A DNA stretch of 64,000 nt from Misgurnus anguillicaudatus. Lineage: Eukaryota > Chordata > Actinopteri > Cypriniformes > Cobitidae. A program made the translations under genes and the position numbers. The notes under the pieces were generated by a model, which was not told the DNA's origin, did no database searches, and saw only the letters and a program-made list of their open reading frames with translations. The stretch spans positions 11,400,501 to 11,464,500 of the forward strand of contig NC_073360.2 in the NCBI RefSeq assembly GCF_027580225.2. The letters are read 5' to 3'. Position 1 is the stretch's first letter, and each line of letters opens with the position of its first letter. Positions 21,097 through 32,776 of the stretch are shown one piece after another.

Positions 21097-21468
21097 TGTG
21101 ACCATGGCCACAAAGCCCTTTTTTTAAATTGAGATTTATATTTCATCTAAAAGCTTTTTATTGATGTATGGTTTGTTATAGGACAACATTTGGCATAGAT
21201 GTAACTATTTGAAAATCTGGAATCTGAGGGTGAAAAAAATTTAAATATTGAGATAATCACATTGAAAGTTGTCTAAGTTTTTAGCACTGCATCCACTAAC
21301 AAAAAATAAAACTTTTTATGGTAAGACGTTTACAAAATATTTTCATGGATCATGACCTTTACTTAATATGCTAATGATTTTTGGCATAAAAGAAAATTCA
21401 AAAAGTATTTTTGACTATTGCTACAAACCCGTGCTACTTAAAACTGATTTTGTGGTCCAGGGTCACAC
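21097..21468. mobile_element. TGTGACC(A/C)TGG(A/C)CACAAA element, 372 bp
   Basis: The left tgtgaccatggccacaaagc and right (inverted) gattttgtggtccagggtca form degenerate terminal repeats. The interior is AT-rich without coding potential. The family name and duplication are unresolved. Confidence 0.65.
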
Positions 21469-22980
21469 ACTGTATGGCGAGGCAATATAATAGCAAGGAG
21501 AAATGCTTTTTGCTCTAACTATTGAGATATTTAATTTTCTTGATCTTTATATCCCATCAGCATACTAAGGGTAGATTGTGCATATGTTACATGTCACTGC
21601 TACAGAGCACCACCATATGGCTTGATTAGTTTCAAGGTCAGATATAAAGACAGCAGCAAGTATTCACTTAGATAAGAAAGAACAACAAATATTTTATAGC
21701 CTCAATGAACCACTTTTAGCTATTTGAATTCAACGTCAACATTCGTTGATCACTACAGAAATGGTTTGCTTTGGCACAATAACTGACTTTGTGCTTCTGC
21801 CCTTGAATCAATGCATACACAGTCAGGCCACAAATAGTTCATATTTACATATGCCGCCTCAGATATCAATCTTTGGACCTGGTTGTGCTCACAATCACCC
21901 TGAGATCATATGGAACGGATGAGAGTTTTATGAAAAGCACAGAAATGAATGCAAATTATGAAAAATATGCAGAATTAAAAAACGTGATTACAGTAAAATA
22001 AACCCATAAAATAAATGCTTTTTTGTTACCTTCAGGTTGTCGCATTTTGTTACATATAGAGTGAAACATCTCAATATGCTTGGTGTTGCAAAATATTGTA
22101 AATATTGTAATAAGGAATATGCCATGCCTAATCGCAGAAATTAATGTAAAGTATTTTCCTGCAGGGCTTGATGCCGATGCTGTTTATCTGAAATCTGCAT
22201 GTATTTGATAATATTAAAGCTCTTTATCAAAGCATGAGCACTTTAACTTTGGTTGCATCACATTTGATTTTGCAACGGTCCAGTCTGATCAAATGCTGAA
22301 AAGTAAGAAGGAGAAAAACTTTCTGTGGAATATTATCAGAATATCAGTGTGACTAACATCATATCAGTTTTCATTAAGATTTAATCAGGCTATAAAGATG
22401 TAATCTCATTATAGAAAAGCAGACAGATTAAATATGTCCTACCGTGCCTTTATAAAAACATGTTCTTCTAGACCGCTTAACTTTCAGTTTTCAATTAAAC
22501 ATCTGAGTGTATTTTTAGCTTGACATTCGCTGCAAAAGCATCTAATAACCCAATATTATTGCCATCCAAGGTCATTTATACCTTTATGAGTGCATTATGC
22601 ATTTAAATATCATTGTGGTAATATTCATGAAAGTAGAAAATGAAGGTCAAGGTTACTCTATGAAATGTTGATATAATCATGAACAATATGATTCTGCGGG
22701 TCATTGATTTGAAATTCTTGCAGCAGGTGGAGGTTGAGACGAAGGTCGGGGCTGCAGGATATATAAGAAATTTAGGGATGGATACAAGAGAAAATTGGGC
22801 AAAGGTTTTGATATAACTTTCATAAACACGGTATAATATATATTTTTACAATCTTGACACAAATGAAAATGTACTTTTCAAAATTAAATTCATAATTGTC
22901 CTATATCCACACTTGAATGTTTCAGTCCCCATACATAATTCCATACATTTTGAGATTTTAAGCCTCTTTGGCATATTTCA
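21469..22980. other. Low-repeat intergenic DNA upstream of gbe1
   Basis: No transposon ends or genes are recognised for 1.5 kb. Between 22190 and 22680 the sequence is non-repetitive and carries motifs such as ctttatcaaag (TCF/LEF-like, 22221-22231) and several TAAT/ATTA cores. It is a candidate for conserved non-coding sequence. Confidence 0.35.
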
Positions 22981-23850
22981 AAATTTGTTTGACATAATTA
23001 TCCACAATTAAAGTTTTTAATCTTTAATACAGTAATCTTTTGAGCCCTTCAATAATTACAGTGTTATCACATTAATAGAGTGCCGCAGGGATAACCTATT
23101 TTTGTAGGCAAAAAAATGGATTTGTGTTTGGACATAAATGTGTGGTGGCAACCTGAATGAAAAAATTCACCCACTTCTTTTTATAATCCCTATTAAACCA
23201 AAGCAGTATCATTAGACATGCTGTTTTGATTATTTTGTTAATGTGACATCACACTGATAAAGCTCCGCCCGTGGCCACTGACTAGTTAATTTTACCCAAA
23301 AGCTTTTCTAAATGTGCACACTGTAGCACTAATCCAGCTAAACAAATTATTGTTTTAGACTGTATTCACAGGAATGAGAGATATTTTTAAATGAAAGCAC
23401 TCATTGTCTGTTGGTACGGGAATGAAGAGAGCTCATATGCATTTAAAGGTACAGACATGAAAACTTTTTTGATCCCACCCCAGTGTTGTTTCCGTCAACA
23501 GTGACGATAACAAAATGATTTTGTTGACGCACTTTTTTAATGACGATAACGCAAAGATGACTAGGTAAAATGGATCTAAGGTGACGAAAACATGACGAGA
23601 CGCTTTTGAGTTTTCGTTGACGAGACGAGACGGAACGAAAATGATTATAAGTCTGACGTTCACAATGCATGTCATTTCTGTCTATTTTGTGTGAAATCTA
23701 TCTGTTTTTAGCTTAAAAGTATCAGCAATGCTATCAGTAATGCCGCTTCCCATTCTTTTTTTTGGTACGCACGTGCATCAGATTTCACACAACAACAACA
23801 CGCCAGCGGCTGTGGCGAGTTCGAAGGACCGTGGCGCTGACCCCAATAAA

Positions 23851-24048
23851 CGGAAACGATGAGATGATGTATGGACATACTTTCAGTATAATCCATCAGA
23901 AAGAAAAATGGAATATTGGGAGACGATGGTAAATGTGGCCACAATCTAGGTGGGAAGAATACTACCAACCTCAAGCGGCACCTGAAGGCTGTTAACATAT
24001 CATATACATTCAATTTTACTCGACAATCGGCTTGTGACACATTTCATG
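23851..24048 (+). pseudogene. hAT transposase N-terminal exon with BED finger (frameshifted)
   Basis: An upstream frame gives VWTYFQYNPSERK and, after a frame change near 23912, GKCGHNLGGKNTTNLKRHLKAV. This matches the BED zinc finger of hAT transposases (C-x2-C, then GKNTTNLKRHL-x-A-V-H). Here the first Cys pair is damaged and the final His is Asn. A TGA lies near 23858. The donor (ATG then GTAAGC, 24049) follows at the expected place. The family binds transposon ends through this finger. The catalytic exons are absent, so it is a relic. Confidence 0.75.
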
Positions 24049-24122
24049 GTAAGCTTAAGGTTTTACATGTATCTACTTTTACATGTATCTACTACCTATT
24101 TCCAATACTTTTTAAACTAAAT

Positions 24123-24546
24123 CAGGGCTCAACGCAAATAATTTTTTATACTGGCCCGGTCAGGCGAGTGGTTTAGGTTTTCACTTGCCCTGCCAAAATT
24201 TTCACTGGCCCCAATAAAAAAAGTCAGTGTCACATATTTAAAAATAATAATTTGAAAGTTAAATATAATTGTATACATATAAAACAGACATGTTCCAATG
24301 AAAAAAGCCTCCCAACTTTTCTGCTTTACCTGTAAACTGACAGCAAATTGTGCAAAATATTGCATTGTTTCTTTCGTCAAGTAAATGTCTGCTTCCAAGA
24401 TGTTAAATATCATATACTGATGAAAATATATTTTACTGACTGAGGGTGAAGCACTGGCCCGATCGGGTAAGTGACAATACTTTTTACTGGCCTGAACGTC
24501 TCTCATGCTGCCCCGGGCCACCGGCAGTCCTTTATGTTGAGCCCTG
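24123..24546. mobile_element. CAGGGCTCAAC element nested in the hAT, 424 bp
   Basis: The ends cagggctcaacgcaaataat and (inverted) ttatgttgagccctg are clear. Inner motifs actggcccggtcagg / gcactggcccgatcggg are repeated along it. Duplication unclear (ctaaat / taaatt). The 130-codon minus-strand open frame through it is low-complexity read-through. Confidence 0.75.
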
Positions 24547-24589
24547 TAAATTAATTTGTTAAAGACTACTTTTTTTACTAAAATTGACT

Positions 24590-24760
24590 TAAACTTGACT
24601 AAAACCTTTTTGCGTTTTCATCGACTAAAACTTGACTGAAACCTTTTTGCGTTTTCATCGACTAAAACTTGACTAAAACCTTTTTGCGTTTTCATCGACT
24701 AAAACTTGACTAAAACCTTTTTTTTTTGTTTTCGTCAACTAAAACTTGAACATAACTATC
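24590..24760 (+). repeat. 37 bp tandem repeat, about four copies
   Basis: The motif cctttttgcgttttcatcga recurs at 24605, 24642 and 24679, exactly 37 bp apart, with a diverged fourth unit at about 24716. Each unit also carries ctaaaacttgac, and the last one degenerates into (T)n. Confidence 0.88.
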
Positions 24761-25283
24761 AAGTTTATAAGTGACTAAAATGTGACTAAAACTAAAAAGC
24801 ATTTAAGACTAAAATTAAAAGGGCTAATAACAACACTGCCCGTCCCAACAGTTGCATTTTGGTCATGTTATAACAAATGATCTGTTGGGTATTTTGGCAT
24901 AATCTTCAAAGACACATTTTAGGCACAGCTGAGATATTACATGTAAAAATCAGCATAATATGTTCCATTTAACATCAGATACAGAATGTTGCCAAATTCT
25001 ACTCAGGATATGTAAAAAAAAATATCAGGACTACAGGTCTGGTTCAATGAAGATGTCTCAAGATAACTTTTCTGTCAAACACTTTCCATTGAAAAAGCTT
25101 TGGCCTCTGTCTAAAATCTGCCTGATTGCCACATCAGCCTGTAGTGACCATGTTTTACCCTTCACAGAGTTCATAGACGGTACTCCAGAGAGCCCCCTGT
25201 GGGTTATTTTTGGAACTAATTTCATGAAATCAAATCCTTGTCACCTTCAAAAGACTTTAATCTGCAGTTGCACCTAAATTTAA

Positions 25284-25888
25284 AGTGATAGTTCACCCAA
25301 AAAAGGCATCATCCACTCAACTTCATAGTTTTAAACCCATATGACTTTCTTTCTTGTAACACAGAATTAAAGTAGATGATTGGAGGATTGTTAGTGACCA
25401 CGTTTACATGTGCACCAATAATGTGATTATTTCCAATAATCAGATTGCAGTAAAATGTTATGTGGCCCCACCAAACCTACTGTATTCCCCCCTGCTTAAA
25501 TGCCGTTTTCAAAATGCCTCTGGATGAGTTCAGGGAAAACTTCCTAATGTCATGTTTACTTTGAATCTCCACTTAAGATGTGAGACAGAAACACATGCGC
25601 ACTTCGGTAAGTGCAGAATAAATATGATTAAAGTGTTTACGTATCCGTTTATTGCAATTAAACTCTGCATACTCCACATGTTTTAATACGATACGCTTGC
25701 TTGGATTATGAGCTTAATCGCATTATTTGAATCGAAGTATTGTGTTTACATGAGGTAAAGTGTAATGGCAATACTGCCAAAACAGTATTAAAGTCATTAT
25801 TTAAAATGTCTCCTCCGTTCTCCAGTGAATAAAAGAAAGTAAACAGGTTTGGAATGACAAGTTTTTTCACTTCTGGGTGAACTATCCC
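25284..25888. mobile_element. AGTGATAGTTCACCC TTAA element with internal insertion
   Basis: The ends agtgatagttcaccc and gggtgaactatccct are inverses. Left flank TTAA (25280-25283); the right flank reads TCAA, a decayed TTAA. The typical interior (aacttcatagttttaaaccc, atatgactttctttcttg, caggtttggaatgacaag) is interrupted by about 430 bp of unrelated sequence (25398-25800) beginning ccacgtttacatgtg. Confidence 0.78.
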
Positions 25889-26700
25889 TTCAAATGCACT
25901 TTCAGCAAGTTTGTTTTGTTAATTATGACCTTCATCGACGTTTTAACGCACTTCATAAAATAAGGCTTGTAAAAGTTTCATTCGGACAACACCACATTAA
26001 ATGCACTCTGTTTCTTCGTAATAAAACCTTTAAATCCACCCAGAGGTCGTATACCCACTTGAGGCCTGGCCGCATTCAGGTCCAGTGCTGTTGGCGAGCC
26101 GTTCCTCTGTCCTTGAGATGGAGCCCATGTACCCTTGCTGCATGACAAGTATGACACTACATAAGCTATGCAGAGCCGTGGAGCCAGGGCAAGTGGCTGG
26201 GAAGTCACTGTGTCGATTTATGCCAGCATTTGGTGGCTGACTGAGCGTGACGCCTCCTGGTTCTCAGAGAGGGAGGAGAGACACCAGACAGCTGCTGACA
26301 ATACCACAGGAGTTACCCAGCGTGCCATTTTGTCCATGAGTCCCTGGAGCGTGAAACCTGGGCTGGATGAGAGGGATGGACTGCTTGATACTTGTTGACA
26401 TGGGGCTAAAACAGGTCACTCAAGCTCAGTATGGCCCGTCAGTTTCTTTTGGAAGAAGTGATGAAGATGAATCATCACTGAACTTCAATGGTCAGGAGGA
26501 GCGTCAGATTAAAGCGCTGGATTGTTTACAACTTGCCATGGATCATCGACTCCATTGTGTGCTTTTACGTTTAGCCTTTGATTTAGAAATGTGAAATACT
26601 ATTCATATACTAACACACAAGACATTAGTGAGCATTATTTGGTCAAGTTTGCTCTTATGAATAAAGGTGCTACAAAAGGATCTTCACAGCGATGCCTTAG
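25889..26700. other. Low-repeat DNA with higher GC, no confirmed gene
   Basis: Between 26040 and 26600 the sequence is GC-richer and free of recognised repeats, with overlapping open frames of about 75 codons on both strands. None resembles a known family, and splice signals were not convincing. It could be a non-coding exon or regulatory DNA. Confidence 0.3.
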
Positions 26701-26703
26701 AAC

Positions 26704-26770
26704 AGTGCTTCCCAATCCTGGTCCTCGAGGACCCCCTCCCAAAATGTTTTAGATGTATCCTTAGATGTCT
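26704..26770. repeat. CAGTGCTTCCCAATCCTGGTCC hAT end, truncated
   Basis: The run cagtgcttcccaatcctggt followed by cctcgaggaccc is a common CAGTGGTTCTCAA-type hAT terminus. Only the left end is present before the next insertion. A partial relative is at 49947-50118. Confidence 0.6.
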
Positions 26771-27506
26771 CTTAGTACCATGGCCGGACTTACCATTGGG
26801 CTTGATTGGGCTTGAGCCCAGGGGCCCCGGCCAATAGGGGCCTCCGTGCTGGCTTGCGTTCGTTTGATTTGTTCAGTCGTTTTCATTTTTTATTTTACAG
26901 CCTATTGGTTGGTGCGGAATTGTTTGGTGCTGCATTTAATTCGTTAATATATGTCAGTCATCTTGGTGCTGAATATGACGCGCTGAGTTTACTGCTTTTG
27001 AAACCCATAGATGCTAGTATAATAGCGAATACGCGAAATTGGAGTCATAAATGAACTTTACAGATAACGAGAAAGAGCAACGCGAAAATGAAGCGCTCCG
27101 TATGAAAGATTACTAGAGTAGGTCTTGTAACTCTATTTTTTCTTGTTTGTTTGTAATCTAACGTGATACGCAGCAAGTATACGCAGTATACCCAGTAGGA
27201 AAGGTCAAGGATTTCCGTATACCCATTTAAAAAAGCGTGAAAATACTTAACAGTGTGTGACAAAACTTTGACACTTTCATTCATAAATTGACATCTGAAT
27301 CACTCACCATTCGCATGCTCCACTTGCTACTTTGGCGGGTTGAACCTCATATACAGTCGCCTATTTGATATTTGGTACATTTGACATCATGCGGCACTGC
27401 GCAATCCGATCATTATATGAAATAAAATTATCACGGCGCAAAAGTGACTGTAAAGCAGATGGGGGTATTCATGTGGTTCAACAACAGCCAAAAAAATGAC
27501 ATCAGA

Positions 27507-27571
27507 GTACCGCGAGAGTGATTCGGAAATCACACGGAGAAGTCTGCTTTCTAATCGCTCTCGCGGTACTT
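27507..27571. repeat. Inverted repeat, 18 bp stem
   Basis: The sequences agtaccgcgagagtgatt and aatcgctctcgcggtact are inverted with one mismatch, around a loop of about 29 bp. It lies inside the 2.1 kb hAT and may be the remains of a short nested element. Confidence 0.6.
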
Positions 27572-28612
27572 TGACATCATCACCAAGCGGTCTGCATAGC
27601 GCCAAATGAAATCCAATCTGCTCGCAGTCTGCAGCTCACACGACACTAACCAAACAGTTTCTGTAGAAAAGTGAACGAGTGGAGCAGAGCTACGCAACAT
27701 AACAAAATCCGGAGAGTTAACAACGCACATTTGACTATGTCAACATTTAAATCATCAGTCCAGTTTATTACTTCATCTTGAGGATTCACTAAATCATGGC
27801 CATGTTGATGTTCTAATGGTTTTTGATATAATCCACTAGCTAGCCTAACTTTCCTGTAGTTTGTCTTTCAGCATGTTTGCTTGTGCTTAACAGAATCACA
27901 GTTTAAACTTCTGAAAAGTGTTCATTTTTATATCTACGTTCAAGGTTTTAATGTATTACGTTCATATCAGACGCAAAAATTAATTGATGATCATCTTCTC
28001 CACTTTGGTTTTTGTTGTCTAATATTTCATGATGGTCTTGTCATAATTATTAAATAACATCCTAAAATCTTTTCTTTTCACTGCACCACTTAGGCTATAT
28101 GCACAACATACGCTTGTTGATTATGTTTATAACTTTATATGGTGTGATAAGGTGAATGTTAATCAAAAGATATCATTATTTTCTTAAGCTAAGTCTAACA
28201 CAATGATTTTAAATGTTGTTATGGGGTATTTTTTAATGTGCATGATTAATTTGGATTTGTGACATCCCTAAAATACATGATTTAATTTTAGACTGGGCTT
28301 ATGTTCTGCTATAGAGATATAGGGGCAGTTTCCTAGTCAGGTCTTATCCTAGTCCAAGACTAAAATGCATGTTTGATCTGTCTTAATTTAAACACATCTT
28401 GCACTGATATATCTTAACATATATCATTGCCATTGTTTTGTCTCAAGACGCACACCAGTAATGTTTTTTGTAAGGTTTGTTTGTAAAACTACTTGAATGC
28501 CCTTATATAACCTAGCAATAGGCCTAGTGCTAGATTATTCTAAACCCTGTCGGGAAACTTCCCTAAATTGTAGTTCTATGATATATTATTTATTTTAGGT
28601 TGTTTACTGTAT

Positions 28613-28802
28613 GTGCACTCTCAGAATATAATTTACACAAGCTGTCACTGGGGTGGTACCCTTTCAAATAGTACACCTTTGTACCTAAAGAGTGCATATA
28701 ATGGGTACAAATTTACATCTGTACCTAAATGGTAAATATTAGGACCCATTTAAAGGGTACCGTTCCAGTGACAGCTTTTGTACCTTTTGTTTTGATAGTG
28801 TA
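28613..28802. mobile_element. CACTCTCAGAA / GGTACC MITE
   Basis: It contains agctgtcactggggtggtac and the inverse ggtaccgttccagtgacagc. It shares this design and the repeated GTACCT motif with the element at 57681-57862. Ends: cactctcagaa and ttttgatagtgt. Confidence 0.65.
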
Positions 28803-28864
28803 GGGCCCAAAATTTATTCAAGCCCAGGGGCCTCCACCCTGTTAAGTCCTGCCCTGCTTAGTAC

Positions 28865-29105
28865 ACATTGTAACAACAGAAAAGTCAAGTTTTAAATAGG
28901 AAAAATATCAAAACTCTTTGGTTATTTTTTAGCGCGATGCTAATGGTCTAATCAGATTCAATGGATTATGCTAAGCTATGCTGGGGGTGCTAGCGCCGGA
29001 CCCTGAGATCAGCTGAATGGATTCCAAAACGGTAAAAATCTAACGTTTAAGTCTAGGGGAGCTGGAAAATGAGCATATTTTTTAAAAAAAGTGGAGTGTC
29101 ACTTT
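28865..29105 (-). mobile_element. Truncated AGGGACACTCCA element (reverse orientation)
   Basis: Reading on the minus strand, this copy matches 34309-34545: gtggagtgtcacttta here inverts to agggacactcca, and gattccaaaacgg, tcagctgaatgg and agcgcgatgctaatggtcta all have counterparts. The 2.1 kb hAT inserted at its gtactaag site; sequence beyond the hAT is lost or diverged. Confidence 0.8.
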
Positions 29106-30022
29106 AAAAACCTTCAAAGGCACCATGATCAAATCAATACTTGAAGAACAGGTGGACCATTTCATATTTTTGTACATCCTGAGGTGTACAAGGCGCAAAT
29201 GCACAAATGACTCACTTAACTGGAGGGGTTTTTGGTTGATTACAACAGCTTCTGTTCGGATGGGCTGAGCGTACGTTGAGTCACTCGGATCTGTGGGATA
29301 GAGCGTACTTCTGGACTGACAGCTTTAATAAACACAAACTCCTGCTGCTGGGGTTGAGCAGTCAAAGCCACCATGCTTTAAAACAACCGTTTATCCAAAA
29401 ATGAAAATTCACACTCGGTCTCATATCGTTCCAAACTTTGTTGAATTTCTTTTCACAAATTTATATCGACCGTGCCTGTTGAGCTCTAATAGTTGCTTAA
29501 AAACACACAAGCAGCTTTTCGCACTTTCGGTGACTGGCACACGGTCATTTGCCGATCCCATACACCTCTCTCATCCCTGTACTTTTCTGTCCTCTCCTTA
29601 TTCACTGTTAAAATAAAGGCAAAATGGCCAAAAATATAACTTTTAATAGGCATAGATGAATAATAAGAGCTCTGTACATGGTAATGACATAATGTGAGCC
29701 TCAAATCTCTTTCTTATGTAAACCTTGTGTTTGCGAAATGCTGCTGGAAAACAGGCCAATATCAACCTAACACCGACTGTGATGTTCGGATCTACACCCG
29801 CAACATTAAAATACACATTAAATTAAGTACAATCTTGTTACAGTGCTAAAAACAAAGTTGTGACTGCTGAGGTAGTGCAATATGCTGAAGTTCTACTATT
29901 GATCTTACAGTTTTGCAGGTCTATACTGAAAAAACACAAACTTACCACTCAGAAATATCCATTAACAATCTTCAAACAATTGATTATTCCTCAAATTCAG
30001 TACAATACAGACTCAAACATAA
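29106..30022. other. Low-repeat intergenic DNA
   Basis: No transposon ends or credible coding frames. The stretch 29200-29400 has moderate GC and mixed composition. It is unique-looking sequence with no stated function. Confidence 0.3.
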
Positions 30023-30023
30023 G

Positions 30024-30960
30024 GGGCCCTATCATACACCCGGCGAAGTGCAGCGCAATGAAACGCAATTTCATCTGAAAACGAGTTGTGTTCAGGCGCA
30101 TTGTTGGCGCGTTAATATTTTGAGGCAACTAAAATAAACTACGCCATTGACACGCAATATTGTTTTTGTTATTTAAAGAGCGCATTAGTAATATATGCGC
30201 CTATAAACGGGAGACAACGCGCGTTTGCTTATCACACACATGGATGCGCAGCAGCACATAATTTTAAATATGAAAAATTTAAGGATTAAAATGTAAAAGA
30301 TTATTATTGAGTCTCTTGGACATAAATGAGAACCGATTATGAGACATTAGAAGGCATAAAGAGCTGCTTCACCTGTAGCCTGGTAAGTAAATAAATGCTT
30401 TGCTTTAAAAGAACAGTATGTAGGATTGTGGCCAAAACTGGTACTGCAATCACACAACTGGTGGAAAATACACAACATGACAACATAAACATCAGTTGAG
30501 GGCCGCAGCTCCACTTTTCAAATGACAATATCCTGGCTGGACCGCTGTTTTGAGTGATATAAGTATTTGAAATGAAAATTATTTCTTAATGTCTAGTGAC
30601 ATATCAGGGCCATTTTATGATTTATTGATATCAATTTCTTACATACTGTTCCTTTAAACAAATGCAAATATTGCATCTATTTAAAATTTTTTTTTTTTAA
30701 ATGCTACCCCACAGATTAAATTTATATGATGACTTTGTACCTGTGGATATGATGAGAACAGTTTTTATGTAATTCTTTTCAAAGCACTCACAGTGCTGTC
30801 CGAGTGCTGAAACGTGTAAATTCGTTATCTTCTCTTTGTTATAAATAAAGAATTTTTGGAGTGCAAACTTTTTCTTGCATATTTGTAAATTATTCTTTGA
30901 GATAACACTTATGATTGTAGGGTATCCATACATTTACAGCAATTAAAAGCCTGGTAATTT
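30024..30960. mobile_element. Harbinger-like GGGCCCTATC element, right end missing, split by a MITE
   Basis: The left end gggccctatcatacacccgg matches the complete element's tip at 42707. The body matches the reversed copy at 50300-51123 on both sides of the inserted MITE (agagctgcttcacctgtagcc; gatgactttgtacctgtgga; gtccgagtgctgaaacgtg). No GGGCCC right end was found. Confidence 0.78.
30409..30653. mobile_element. TTAA MITE (AGAACAGTATGTA family), second copy
   Basis: The ends aagaacagtatgta and tacatactgttcct are flanked by TTAA (30405-30408, 30654-30657). The interior (ggccaaaactggtactgcaa, acaacataaacatcagttga) is the reverse complement of the 6921-7147 copy. 245 bp. Confidence 0.9.
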
Positions 30961-31229
30961 TCATTCCATGACGGAAAGAAAACAACTTTTAAAGGTTTAA
31001 CTACAAAAAATATCAACTTCAATACAAACGAAAACAAAAAATCTTAAACCGGTGGTCTTCTTCCTCCGCTTAGTTCATTTTACAAATTGCACCTTAATAG
31101 GGAATCGGCAATCCAATACTCATTACGAGAATAGAAACAACCCTTTTAGTCTCAAATAATTTTTCCTGTCATTAAATTAGCAAAAGTGGAATTGGACACG
31201 CCCGTTTAGATGGTGCGCTTTAGCCAATT

Positions 31230-32530
31230 TAACTCTGTGGACCCTTTACCAGGTCCAAAATTAAATATTATGACTTAATATAAAATATTCCTTTTATTTT
31301 ATTGGTCTGTCACATATGAGATACTGTTTGAAAGCTTAGACTCTCTACTTTCTGCAGATATGCATCACTTTGAGATATATTTTACTGTAAGAAAGTTATT
31401 TACACTTAATTTACACTATCAACCCCAATATTTTTATATTATTTAATATTCACATATTTCATATTTTTCAAGTATGACAAACATGGGCAAATCTTATATC
31501 AAATGAAAGCTCTCACTATCAGAAATAATATTTTTGTTCTATTGTTATCGCATATTCAACAATCGTCGAATGAATAATGAGGTAAAAAATCTTCTTTTGT
31601 AAACGTATGTGAAACTTGAGCGTGAACTGCCTCAGATAGCACACATAGGTAACAACCTGCTGGTAACAACCAGAACTATCTGCAGTCTGCTAGAGCACAC
31701 AGAACCAGAGTTATACACTATCAAAGACGTGTTTAAAACACACAAAAAAGAAAATTTGGTGGTTCATCATATGAAAAACAACCATTTTGTCACAAACAGC
31801 AGCTTTTTATGTAACTTCAAAGGGTTTTAAATGATACAAAGATATTGCATTTATTCCACTGTATGTCATTATGGGGACACTTCAAATATTTTAGGCAGAA
31901 ATTGAATAAAAAAAGAGTATTATTCCTCCCTTAAATTGTAATAGGATAACTTTTGCATAGATTATGATAGAGAAAAAAATAATTTTTCCTCTGTAAGCTG
32001 ACAATTGCTGGAATAAAACAAACTATCTGCAAGTTTCGTTACCACTCAGGGCCAGAGTTATACACTTTTAAATACAGACTTTAGAAAAAAACAAACATCA
32101 AAAAGTGCCTATTTATTTTTGTACTTATTAGAGGACTAACAACACATACAACAATGTTTAGCACTTTCAACGGTGTTTTATGTAATTTCAAAGGGTTTCC
32201 TGTAAAATGATACCAAACTTTTGTATGTGTACCTCTGCATGTGGGTATGGGAAGCCTCAGAGTAGACAATGCGCTTAGATTGTTAAAAAAGGGTCCAAGG
32301 TCTGTTTGCACACACACAGAGCTACTAAAACAGCCAATCAGAGCAAAGCTTAAAATTATTTTTCATGAGCCTTCAAAATAAGGCAAAATAGACCATTTCA
32401 TTCTAAAGGCAAATCCAAGGGTTGTAAATGGACATGTAAAACCGTCTCTGAATAATTTCTTGCACTTAATAAAGCCACATACCTTCTATGTAGATATCAG
32501 AAAAAAATGAACATTATTTCAATGCATTCT
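31230..32530. repeat. Repeat with a degenerate two-copy direct duplication
   Basis: Matching blocks recur in order: aactatctgcag (31672) with aactatctgcaag (32020); ccagagttatacact (about 31705) with the same (about 32052); tttatgtaacttcaaagggttt (31806) with ttttatgtaatttcaaaggg (32175). The offset is about 348-369 bp, so the copies have diverged by indels. No gene. Confidence 0.65.
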
Positions 32531-32551
32531 TTGGCACCTTTAAAATATTTA

Positions 32552-32690
32552 TGTGTTCTGCCTGTGTGGGTTTACTCCGGGTACTCCGGTTTTCCCCCAT
32601 AGGCCAAAAACATGCATGTTAGGTAAATTGGAGATGCCAAATTGTCCCTCCCCAACTTGTGTCTGGATTAACTTGTGTGAATAAACTTGT
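32552..32690. repeat. Teleost repeat (ACTCCGGGTACTCCGGTTTTCC)
   Basis: The run gtgggtttactccgggtact, then ccggttttcccccataggcc and aattggagatgccaaattgt, is a form of a repeat found throughout teleosts (consensus tcctccgggtgctccggttt). The family type is unclear to me. Confidence 0.6.
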
Positions 32691-32744
32691 TTTATTTGTA
32701 TGGATTAACCAGTTTTCGCCATGAATATAACAATAGATGCTGGA

Positions 32745-32776
32745 GAAGAAGGAAGAAAGAAAGAAAGAAAGAAAGA
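32745..32776 (+). repeat. (GAAA)n microsatellite
   Basis: About five perfect AAGA/GAAA units with an imperfect lead-in. The open frames crossing it are incidental. Confidence 0.85.

Larger units (their letters stand above)
23481..24838 (+). mobile_element. hAT element CAGTGTTGTT…AACAACACTG with transposase remnant
   Basis: The ends cagtgttgtt (23481) and aacaacactg (24838) are exact inverses. It holds a broken BED-finger exon (23851-24048), a nested element (24123-24546) and a 37 bp tandem array (24590-24760). The flanks (tcccaccc and cccgtccc) match only partly, so the duplication is diverged. The orientation follows the BED exon. Confidence 0.82.
22981..25000. repeat. Cyprinid repeat split by the hAT at 23481
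   Basis: The segment containing ataatccctattaaaccaaa (23183), tgtgacatcacactgataaa and gctccgcccgtggcc (from 23245) is a repeat I recognise. It appears to resume after the hAT with gtcccaacagttgcattttg. Its outer limits are uncertain. Confidence 0.45.
26779..28856. mobile_element. hAT element CATGGCCGGACTTACC, 2078 bp, perfect 8 bp duplication
   Basis: The ends catggccggacttacc and (inverted) gttaagtcctgccctg match at about 13 of 16 bases. The 8 bp repeat cttagtac flanks it (26771-26778, 28857-28864). Subterminal GGGGCC-rich motifs (cccaggggccccggcc / agcccaggggcctcc) are typical of a hAT family. A possible coding start (atgaagcgctccg near 27088) soon closes. It contains the MITE at 28613-28802 and a hairpin at 27507-27571. 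Confidence 0.88.

Noticed and set aside
24129..24521. 130-codon minus-strand open frame, among the longest in the window
   Set aside because: It lies within the CAGGGCTCAAC nested element and shows no domain features; read-through of repeat DNA.
26145..26594. Two overlapping 75-codon frames as exons of one gene
   Set aside because: No family similarity, no convincing splice sites, and opposite-strand frames of equal length; kept only as low-repeat DNA.
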